This document shows positions 54,546 through 64,000 of a DNA stretch of 64,000 nt, in pieces. A program made the position numbers and the translations under genes. The first letter of the stretch is position 1, and the number at the start of each line of letters is the position of its first letter. The notes under the pieces were generated by a model. That model was not told where the DNA came from, did not search any database, and saw nothing but the letters and a program-made list of their open reading frames with translations. The stretch comes from Agrostemma githago (Eukaryota > Streptophyta > Magnoliopsida > Caryophyllales > Caryophyllaceae): the NCBI GenBank assembly GCA_958450325.1, contig OY288259.1, positions 23,740,734 through 23,804,733 of the forward strand. The letters are read 5' to 3'.

Positions 54546-55489
54546 TATTTTATTTGGTCTCAGTTTGGGTTGAAGCTCTGAATCTATTACAGTAGAAAGT
54601 GATCACTTTAGTATAATTAATGATCATTTTCAGGTAAATAGATACCACTTTTTAGTACAACAAAATGATCGTAATTTAACATAATTTGGCTACTAACTAC
54701 ATAATAACATAAAGTGACCCATTTTTATCATAGATTGGTACGAAGTAACTTTTATTCTTTCCGGATATTATTTTTGTTTCACTAACTCAATATTTGTGAG
54801 GAATATTATTCAAAGAAGTACTAGTTTATAACGATTTTCTTGTATAATTTGCGTAGAGGTGAACTATACTCCGTGTTGGGATGAGAATAGAAAGTAAAAG
54901 CGGATGGAGGAGGATATAAGGGTCATTTGAAGTTGGTTGGGATGGGGCCGGATGAGAAAGAGGCAATATGCCAAATTGTAATGCCACGGTGTTGATAGGC
55001 TGTAAGTAACAAGTAACGTAGCAAAACGGTTGGTTGGGTTGGTTTTGTGTTTTTTTAACCCAAATAGTTGTTTGGGACATGATTATCCGTTAATTTCTTG
55101 TAATGGATCAAATCGATCTATTTATATAGAAAAAACAAAATATCATAAAATTATACGTGTTATTTTTTCTATATAAATAAAAATATTTAACCTATTGTAA
55201 TAAAATGATGGATAGTTCCGTCACAAGAAGGAGTAAGATGGATTTGAACGTTGGGAATGAAGAAGTAAATGACTGAGTTTCTAAGATAAGAATCCCTTTT
55301 GTCCTGGATTTTCCTTTTCCCATATGCAAATCAAATACGTATGGAGGAGAGTATATTTCCATCCATTTGTGTTTTCAAATACCATCATTCGCGTCTTATT
55401 CAATTCATCTCCTCCTTCCTATGGGCTACTACTATTATTTTGGGAAAATATTTGGCCTTTATTTCTTGCCTCCTATATCCAATAGGGGT
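54546..55489. other. Intergenic DNA with a small inverted repeat
   Basis: No gene. A stem TATTTATATAGAAAAAACA with a matching TTTTTTCTATATAAATA arm occurs at 55118-55187; it may be a tiny MITE or incidental A/T palindrome. Confidence 0.5.
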
Positions 55490-55679
55490 AAGCAAAAATA
55501 TACGATACGGTTTTATTATACGTATACGATACGGTATACGCTTTCAATTATACGAATTTTTGGATATCCGATACGAATAAACGTATATACGATACGGTTT
55601 TCCTTAAAACCGTAGCGGATACGTATCGGGGAAAATTGAAACCGGATATCCGGTTTCCGATCCGGTTTTTTAAAAACAA
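55490..55679. repeat. TACGATACGG-type iterated block
   Basis: Variants of ATACGATACGG occur at about 55499, 55521, 55583 and 55613 in a CpG-containing, palindrome-rich stretch that ends exactly at the Helitron terminus. Family unknown. Confidence 0.6.
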
Positions 55680-55691
55680 CTAGGTTCTGGC

Positions 55692-55709
55692 CCGTGCAAA
55701 ATTGCACGG
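55692..55709 (-). terminator. Helitron 3' terminal hairpin
   Basis: 8-bp perfect stem with a 2-base loop just inside the CTAG end; thought to signal the end of rolling-circle transfer. Confidence 0.8.
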
Positions 55710-55946
55710 TTGTATTAAAAATGATATTTATATTCAAATGAAAAAAAAAATAAGTTGACTATGATCAAAATCAATTGACATAAAAATCATGATTTGTGAA
55801 TTTAATAAATAGGAGGGAGTACATATACATTAAAGTGTTAGCTAGAGTAATAGATGCTTGTTTAAACTAACATATACATTAAAATGTAAGGCTGAAATTA
55901 GTAAGAACAAACAACTATACAAATCTACGTAAGCATACAAATCTAA

Positions 55947-58900
55947 TTACAAATATTGGAAAACTTCTTGATATACCACATTAGTGATAGTGTCAGAAGT
56001 CCGATGATTGCCATCGAAAATAAGGATTTTCAATCCTTTTTTGTTGGTGACCCTTGATAAAGCAACATATAATTGACCATGTGTAAACACGGGCTTAGGG
56101 AGATATAGACCAACGTGCGACAATGACTGCCCTTGACTTTTGTTGATTGTCATGGCAAAGCATATGGAAACAGGAAACTGCCGCCGAGTAAACCGAACAG
56201 GGAACTTGGCTGAGTCAGATGGCGAAAGGGTCAAACGCGGAATATAAACTATGTTATTTGCATGGCTACCCGTTAGTACCTTGCATCGAATAACTCGTTT
56301 CGCCAAGTTAGTCACAATTAAGCGCGTACCATTACACAACCCACGAAATTGATCAATATTTCGGATAAGCATAACCATAGCACCAACCTTCAATCGTAAC
56401 TCATGGTTAGGAATCCCGGAGCACTTAATGCTGTTCAAGAACTCAGTGGAGTGCAAATCAGGCTGGCCCGGAACTATCTCGTCCATACATATCTCATCAG
56501 AGCTTAAATAGACCTGCTCTACACCGTCAAGAAGAGATAGTATGTAGTCGTTAATCAATTCAACAAATTCATGGGTAGGGGCCAAAATCGCTCTTTCCTG
56601 CAAATAATCAGCAGTCCACAACCGATTCAATAGGTTGGGATATGTACTGGACACAATTGATGCAATAGGATCGGTGACATTATGGATAAGAATGTCATCC
56701 GGAAATTTAACGTCAACCTCGCCATCATTGCGCCCACCTTCCAAACCATCACCAATTCTGAGGATCCAATCTGAGAATTCTTGTACTTCTTGTGCATTAT
56801 AAGGAGAGGCACCGATTTGAAGACGCATGTTCCGGGTGAGTTTGAGTACCTTTATAAATACAGGGCGAAAAAAGGGAATGATTCATATAAGAAAAATGTA
56901 CACAAACTAAAATGTAGATGAGACGGAAAACAACGAAAGCATTCATACAAAAGGGAAGAAAAATTACCTTGCATGATGACCATAAGTAAGATGAAAACAA
57001 AGATGCATGCACAATGTCAGACCTACTTCCTTTGGGAACAACTGGAAGTATTTGTCGGAAGTCACCTCCAAATACGACCCCAAAAGGCAGGTCCGCATTA
57101 CGTGGGCTCACAGCGCGCATAACATCTTTCAAGCTACGATCAAGAGCTTCAAAGGCATGCCTATGGATCATGGGTGCCTCATCCCAAATAATGAGACTTG
57201 CCTCCATTATTAGCTCAGTTAAATCCGACCCTGGCTTAATGTTGGAGCAAGTTGAAGTCTCAACAACATTAATCGGAATGCCGAATCTGGAATGGGCTGT
57301 CCTACCTCCGGGAAGTAAAGTGGCCGCAATTCCACTAGACGCAACAGGAAGCACAATCTGCCCCTTACTGCGCAAATCAGCACATAATGTGCGCCATATA
57401 AATGTCTTTCCTGTACCCCCGAAGCCATACACAAAGAAAACGGCACTTCGTTGCGATGTTACTGCAGTAGTAATTTCATCGTATACAGACCGCTGGTCGG
57501 TATTTAACATAGGCAGTGCAACTTCAAACTCCTGACGCAAAGCATCCCTATCGTACGATAATTCATCTCGAATCAAAGTGTTACGGAAGTTAGGGAAAAC
57601 CAATGTATCAGGAATGGGCATGTCTTCAAACATAGACAAACTACTGCCATTGCTCTGTAGCAAAGCCTCAATATCGAGCAAGGCTAAGTTATGAATCTCT
57701 TCCTCAGTCAACTCCAAATCTACGACATAAAGTAACCAAAATAAACATGAATTCTAAATAATATTTAGAAAGAATACAGAAGGAACAACTAAACTTACCG
57801 GGATTCGACAAAACCCTCCGTTGCCTGAAGAGGATGTCATCGGATAACAATTCCCAAGTTTCCTCCCACACGGTATAAGGCATCGACATAGAACCGGTTA
57901 ACAGCAACGACGCAAACAGATGCCTAAGATAAGTACCCGACTCCCAGTAGTGTGCTTCCGTAATTGCATCAACATACTCAGTGTCGTCACCGATCAATCC
58001 AAGAGCAAAACATGCTTCTCGAAAAGTCCGATAACAGGTACCGTTCACAGTTCGGATGTCCTCATAACACATAGCTCCCCTAGAATGGTTCAGCATCGTT
58101 CTCATGTAGTAGAGTTCACCACATTTTGGGGGAACATGGTGTAGTCTACCAATTGCAAAAAACTTTTGCCTACGCTTCCACTGCTTCTTGGTCCTATCCC
58201 ATACGTATTTTTGAGGAATCTCAGATAAAAGAAGTTGACGTGCATCAGGGTCCCTAGCGTTCAAAGCAAACCAATCGACAAATTTTGACATAGCAATGCT
58301 TGGGTTCTCAAGAACCTCATCAATTGGATCATCATCTTCGAAGATAATAGGTTGTTCACCCGGGAGATGGAATTGAAGTTTTTCAACACCAGGAGTCCTA
58401 TAATGGATGTCAAAGGAAAAAATCCTCCAAACAGCTTCACATGCAGACAAATAGCGACAATCGTACAACTTCTGAATCTGGTCGAGGTTATTTTGGTTAT
58501 TGCGACGATTATGGGACGACTCCATTGTAACACGATCAGGCCCTTTATTAATGTACTTGAACAGATATTTAATCGACCTGGCTTGGTTGCACCACTCCAC
58601 ATTGATATGAGCACGATATTTATTCATAAGATAGGGATTGTAGGGAACAACATACCGACTATCAATGTGCACACCATTCTTGAGAATTGTACGACCATTA
58701 TCCCTTCTCTGGTAAACAGGAAAACCATTCTTGTCAACTGTGGTCCTGGGGCTGAATCGCTTTGGAAACTTCCGAATGCATGCACCATCTAACATGCAAG
58801 GTGATTGAGGATTTACTGCACCGCAAGGACCATGGATCATTAGCTCTGATACTGCGGCAAACAATATGGGATCCTGGTTTTCATCGGGAATCTCGGCTGA

Positions 58901-61754
58901 AATAATTCTATCTACGTTTGCCACCTCCGGGAACTTGTCATCTCAATGGAGGAAGAGCAGGATGTGTGCATGGGGGAGCCCTCTCTTTTGGAATTCAACT
59001 GTGTACACAACTGTAAATGATCTGAATTTAGTGAATAAATACAAAAAAAAACAAATGGGAAAAACCACAAATTAAAGTTGGACTGTAAAAAAAAAACTTA
59101 AATGCATACCTGCTCTAGTCCTCCCAAAGATTTCGCGTACTTTCAAGTCCTGAATCAACTCATATAGCTTCACTTGAAAAATTCGTGACAAAATATCTGG
59201 GCGGTCTTCAGAGCGAAGACCCCTTCTACTCACAAAGCGCGTAACCTCTGGCCATTTAGGGTTACAGGTAAAGGTAATGAACAAATCTGGGTATCCACAC
59301 CACCTACAAATAGCCATAGTGTCCAGGTATTTTGACCTCATATAAGCATCGCCAGATGTGTAAGAGGACGGCACAATATAGCGACTACCAGTTGACGATG
59401 GATCAACGTTACCCCCTTCAACTGCATCAACAACATTCTTGTATTGGTCGACCCTCAGTAAATCTTGGTTGAATCGTAAGAATGACAATCTCTGAGACTC
59501 AACCATCATGTATCCGTCAACGCAAATTTGTTGGAATAAGTTGCAAGATTGTGACCACGTAGGGAACTCAATTTCCATTGGCCTATCTTGAAATCGAAAG
59601 GCAAAGAACTCACGTAAAGTCAACTCCTCGTGCGGCTTAAGGCTATTGCTTATACCAAGGGATGCTTCACTGTGAGGAATATGTAGCCGGAATCCATCCT
59701 CACCATATGGGAGCAAAAGAGGATATTGTAGGGCAAGATATGATGGGTGCAGCTCAGAAATGTGTTGCAATTGTCCACATGATTTTTGTACAATAATGTC
59801 CCGATGTTCCATGTCGGGACCTATGTCACCTTCAACCACAGCGGCAACTTCTGAAGCAGTTGGACGGTTATAGGTTCTCCCATCAGTGCATCTTCGGGAA
59901 ATCAGTCTGATACTGACATCACCTTGTACATCTGATGACAATCTGTCCCTGGCCATCCGGAAGGTCTTTGCAAGAGGGTTGTGTTCGTCGATCATCTCCT
60001 TCAATAGCGACATAAGTTCCTCATTGAATCTACTACGCCCACCACCACTGCTTATATTTAAATAAAATGTACAAATCAAGTAAACTTCATGAATGAGTGA
60101 ATATCATAAATCAAATACACAAAGTAGGTATACAGAAGGTCCTTACGCTACGACAGTTATTCGGTTGTTAACCTCTTCCTCCGTATCATAGATATACAAC
60201 TGGCAAAACTTTGGAATAGATCCATCAGCAGGTAACAAACTGCCAATTCGATGAACATTCTGCCCACCCATCCTAAATGTGTATGGACCTCGACCAACGT
60301 TGACTGTTCTATCAATAATGCCACCAGTGGACGACCAAGCATACCCGCAATTATAGCCGCGGATATTGCTAATAAATGTAGAACTTAGACGATGCTCTCT
60401 TGTCAAAAGTGATTTTAACAATTCAGGTGGTTGGCTTAGATATGGCAAAACTACCTTCCCATATGAGCAACACAAAGAGAATCTTGGATTTGTCGTGCCT
60501 TTCCCTTTACCAATCCTTTCCTCATACCACATTTGGGCTTTGCACATCTGACATTCATATTCCGGGTCACCAATATCCCAATAAATTGAACCTACAACAA
60601 TAGTTCATCAAATAATTATAACAGTAATGAAATGTAAAACATTCATGTAAACATGATCTAATAATTTTATATAGAACCGAGTACTTGAAGAAAGGGGTAA
60701 GGGAAACCTGCACCAATGTCTAGAACTCCACCGGTGGCATCGTTGGCCAATCCTTCTTCAATTTGGTGTTGATGGGAATCATTTTCAACGAACATACTAT
60801 CAGAAGAAGGATTAATATGTGGCGTTGATGAAGTACTGGCCTCAGTGAACCCAGAATGCAAACTTGGTGTTGGTTCAGTAGTAAGTGGGTCGTCCGAATC
60901 GTCAGAATCTGTAAGAGGTGAACATATTGTGTATGTAGTTTGTTCAAAGGCACCATTCTTTAAATCACATAACAAAAACCTTAAGAATGACAACTAATGT
61001 AATGCACCATACGAAATGGAAGTGTCATTGTAATAAAAATTGTAACTGTCATCAAAATATACACTTAAATCACCTGGTAGAGAACGAAGAACCGAGGAGG
61101 TGGACCTTCTTTTTTTTTTTTTTTTTCTGCATTAAGTTCTTTTCTGCGGGCCCTTTTAAGTTTTGTCGCTTGTTGCGCCGGTGAAAGAATGATAGGTTCA
61201 ACTGAAATAACGGAAGAAGGGGTTGCACTAAAAGAAGTAAGAATTGAAGGACAATGGGGCGAGGCACGACGGTGACGTGGGGCAAGTCGTCGTGTTGGCT
61301 GATGTACTTGCGCACCTAGTAAGAACACAAAGCATTAAAATGTATTAAAAATAATGGGTCCGAAAACTGACAATTAAGTGTATATACAGACACACATACA
61401 TAGCAACATAGACACATGGAGACACATACACATGTAAGTGTGAGAACGGAAAAAGAAAGGCGAATAAGAGGTACCATTGGTAATATCACTTAGGGGAGTA
61501 CAAACGGCCACCACAGGCTGCTGGTCTGAGTCAATATTCTCATTACCGAAGCTGCTGTTTTCAACACCTGAATAATAATACCAATTTCACATTGAGTTTA
61601 TCTGTAGAGGTATGTAGGAATACACAGACATATATCTGTGTAAGGGGCGAGTAAGAGGTACCGTTGATAATATCTCTCAAAGGATCATGGATTCCTATGA
61701 CATGCTGCTGATTTGGTTCAACATTTTCATTTGCGAATCCACTGCTCTCCCCAC
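55947..61754 (-). pseudogene. Helitron Rep-helicase (RepHel), one in-frame stop
   Basis: Exons inferred from phase-compatible GT-AG junctions (minus): 61754-61662, 61567-61475, 61315-61106, 60908-60708, 60591-60147, 60047-59110, 59010-57799, 57719-56968, 56849-55947; about 1615 codons, first exon not found. The Helitron-like N domain spans roughly 59110-60047. The HUH nuclease motif is PHAHILLFL near 58950-58975, with paired tyrosines in KYLFKYINKG near 58555. The PIF1-type helicase has Walker A GFGGTGKTF near 57415, Walker B LIIWDEAPM near 57175, and late motifs INKSQGQSL and YVALSRVT near 56060-56150. These cut, unwind and transfer one strand in rolling-circle transposition. The only break seen is TGA at 58945-58943, just after the HUH motif; relatives have an amino acid there. 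Inactive unless the stop is read through. Confidence 0.85.
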
Positions 61755-62900
61755 CTTAATAAAAAAAATAAATTCATTAAGTGAACATCACTCAATACAG
61801 CATATTATCAAACAAATAAAGTGTATCAAATGTGGGTATATAAACCTGACTAATTTTTTTTTAAAAAAACGTGCAGTCAACTAACACAAAACACCAGCTC
61901 TCAAAACAAAACAAAATGATAAGTCAAAACATTTCTTAAGAAATAACTAAATGGCAAGGGTAAACTTGGTGAAATAGGTCAATGAGTCGAGTTCGGGTCA
62001 ACCCAAACCTCAAAACTATACAACATGGGATATAGCATAGTCATAATCACAGTCCTAAAATATGTGATTATAATGTTCATAACCTTAAACATTCTAATTC
62101 TAATGAGACGTACATGAATAATGGTAACATAGCATAGAGTACGGGTTGCTACATGGTTGTAATGTCAGTTCTAGATTATAGCAGTCGAAATAAAGTAAGT
62201 TAATTCCAAAAGAATTCGGAATTAATGACAGAAATTAATGAATGTATGGTGCATGATGCATGAATATATACATATATATAAACAATAGTAGCGCGTCATA
62301 AACCAATAAATTTAAATAATTTCCATTGTACGAATTTCTCCAAATTTCCTAGTATCTTTTATTACTAATAATAACAGTGGTGACAAAATAATTAACTAAA
62401 TCATCACTAATTAATGTTATTTTTTTTTATTCCTATTATTAATATTAATAATAATTAGTAATAGAGGAAACAGAATAACCATGTAACTCCATAAGAATTA
62501 CTAATATGTAAGAGTAACACAATCGAAGGTCGGCCAAAAAAACTTAAACTCGGAAACAACACAATATAAATATAAATTCAATCAAAATGTTGGCACGAAG
62601 CAAGAACTAAGACGAAATTAATATGAACAACGTAACAAATTTGACTAAACGTCTGACCCTATCAAATCTGGCCCAAAATATGATAGAATATCGTAAGTGG
62701 ACCAAATCCATAACGGTTACTAAATTGAACTTCAAATCTGAGATAACCAACATCGAAGCCCAAACTTGACCCGGACCAAAAAAATCGGGTTCGAAGTCAA
62801 AACCGGCCCAAATGACGTAAACCAAATAAATGGTGCAAACCGATTCGAAGCCCAGCGAAAATGTGGCCCAAATTGAATTACACCCAATCTTAACCCTAAC
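61755..62900. other. Gene-free A/T-rich stretch upstream of the Helitron gene
   Basis: Should hold the Helitron 5' end and first exon, but I could not place either. Nothing else recognised. Confidence 0.5.
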
Positions 62901-62908
62901 AACCCCAC

Positions 62909-63060
62909 CCATATAAACTCTGTCTTCCCCCTCACATCCCCCCTTAAGACCCTAATCCCACCCGACTCAAACCTAACCCTAACCCTATCCCTAATTTCAC
63001 TCTCAGTCTCACTCTTCACTCCTCACTCTTCACTCCTCACTCTTTCACTCACTGACTCTC
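62909..63060 (+). promoter_or_regulatory. Probable gene promoter and leader: TATA, telo-box, CT-rich tract
   Basis: CCATATAAAC at 62909-62918 as TATA box; AACCTAACCCTAACCC (telo-box type) at about 62970-62985; then a CACTCTTCACTC-rich leader to 63060. This combination is common in promoters and leaders of plant ribosomal-protein and other translation genes. The gene body would lie to the right; its identity is unknown. Confidence 0.45.
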
Positions 63061-63107
63061 TAATCCTCACTAAGTTGGTCTCCTGATCCTCAATCTACCT
63101 CTAAGAA

Positions 63108-63815
63108 AATATGCTTGAGAAGCGATTGTCGAAACAACGAACGTTGTTTGACAACGAAGGTTGAGTACTCTTTCCAGATCGATCGGCATTTATAGTGCTT
63201 GATTAGGAAATTGATCGATATGTAGCATCCACATTCCAGATCTACTTTATGTGCTCGGAAAAATGGTGATTTTTATTAATAACTCTGAAATCTTGATTAT
63301 GTGAGTTTCCTCATCAATAATCCTCTTTTTTGTTTTTCTGTGATCTATAATTTTTTGCATGCACCCTTATCCGGAGAACAATTCCAGATCTAGAGCGCTG
63401 TACACGAAAATGGTGAGTTCTTTGACCCTTTTTTTTTTCTTTGCTCAAATCTTGATTATGTACATATTTTCCCATTACTCATACATTTACTGTTCTGTGT
63501 TGAGCTTTTTGTTGCATGCATGGATCTCATCCGAGACCGAGGTCCAGATTAACTTTTCTATGCATGAATAATGGTGAGCCTCCCTCCCTCCTTATTTTTC
63601 TTTTATTTTATTTTTTTTTGCTGAATTTCAAAATATTTACTGTAAAAAATTATTCATAACTGATACGCTTGTCCTGTATTGTGCAGATTAGTGATGCTTA
63701 TTTCAAAAAAATTAAAGAATATATGGGGTGTACACAAAATTTGAGGGTTTAAGGCAGCTGACCTACTATTGATAATCTGTTTTCTTTAAGATGAAACACC
63801 GCCTCATTCTGAAGG
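63108..63815 (+). other. Possible 5' exons of the downstream gene
   Basis: Splice-like sites occur: ATGGTGAGTT near 63409, ATGGTGAGCC near 63569, and a 24-nt segment at 63791-63814 framed by TTTAAG and GTATGA that could encode MKHRLILK. Three diverged units sharing a TCCAGATCT-type start and an ATGGTGA end occur at about 63233, 63382 and 63541. An ATG directly abutting an intron is seen in some ribosomal-protein genes. I cannot assemble a coherent gene; this may be an alternative leader region. Confidence 0.3.
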
Positions 63816-64000
63816 TATGACATCCACTTTTCACTTTCCTACATCTGTAATAGCTTTAATTTTTTTTAAACTTGCATGCATGGTAAAAAGGAAAAAGAAG
63901 ATCTTAAATTTCTAACATTCTGAATATTTTCACATATTGTAATTCTAAATTGTGTGTCTATTTACAAAACCAACCTAAAAAAACCGAGAAATCTGTTTGT
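63816..64000. other. A/T-rich end of window
   Basis: No feature recognised; possibly intron of the downstream gene. Confidence 0.4.

Larger units (their letters stand above)
55680..61754 (-). mobile_element. Helitron (5' end not located)
   Basis: The 3' terminus on the minus strand is CTAG at 55683-55680 followed by T, preceded 8 bases upstream by a perfect hairpin (CCGTGCAA, TT, TTGCACGG; 55709-55692), as expected for Helitrons, which insert between A and T without target duplication. The Rep-helicase gene occupies 55947-61754 and beyond. The coordinate 61754 is only the farthest exon I can support; I found no convincing 5'-TC terminus. Confidence 0.82.

Noticed and set aside
55299..55615. 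Overlapping frames with repeated YTIR residues
   Set aside because: Product of the iterated TACGATACGG DNA, not a protein repeat.
57007..57535. 173-codon plus-strand frame in the helicase region
   Set aside because: Antisense shadow of the PIF1-type helicase exon.

Overview
The window is nuclear DNA from a flowering plant, almost certainly a eudicot with a repeat-rich genome. The two intact host genes are plant-type (an ESCRT-III CHMP1 subunit and a CRWN1/NMCP1 nuclear-lamina protein). The rest is LTR retrotransposons with tRNA-Asp and tRNA-Arg-type primer sites, plant non-LTR retroelements, Stowaway MITEs and a Helitron. I cannot name the species.

Positions 1-39205 are a nested retrotransposon block. 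An Athila-like LTR running in from the left (1-1371) sits inside a decayed LINE (1372-2424). Element Z (+ strand, 3227-26895) is a non-autonomous Athila-like element. It is split by element Y (- strand, 5088-21370, duplication CCATG), a Tat/Ogre-like element with 2.4-kb LTRs and no recognisable genes. Y's left LTR is split by element W (- strand, 5643-13211, duplication ATAAT), another non-autonomous Athila-like element. Z's 3' LTR is cut short where a second LINE begins (26896-39205). That LINE is split by element V (- strand, 27398-37036, duplication ATTCC). V's two 1598-bp LTRs differ at only two positions that I could find. V has one intact 1070-codon Gag-protease frame and no reverse transcriptase or integrase.

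V, W and Z share a layout I do not recognise as a described element group: a tRNA-Asp primer site; a frame ending in (or followed by) an AFDLxLHALxG-type tail; about 3 kb of non-coding 3' sequence with an internal second polypurine tract about 1.75 kb from the terminal one; and arrays of TCCCG-NN-CGGGA inverted repeats placed both just before the LTR TATA box and inside the 3' region. W and Z have lost the structural Gag domain and zinc knuckle that V keeps. This family is the best candidate here for an undescribed system: a set of RT-less elements that must borrow replication enzymes, with the youngest copy still making its own Gag and protease.

Positions 39206-55679 are a gene island: MITEs, split 5S-rRNA-like fragments, CHMP1 (+, 41752-42366) and, facing it, CRWN1 (-, 43381-50677, eight exons, 1152 codons). 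Beyond CRWN1 lie nested Stowaway MITEs and a large foldback element (52361-53722) with about 0.5-kb arms carrying tRNA-like pol III boxes and repeated small hairpins.

Positions 55680 to at least 61754 are a Helitron (- strand) with a recognisable 3' hairpin and CTAG end. Its Rep-helicase gene can be followed through nine exons and is open except for one in-frame TGA. From about 62900 to the end, a + strand promoter-like region with TATA, telo-box and pyrimidine-rich leader suggests the 5' end of another gene whose body lies outside the window.
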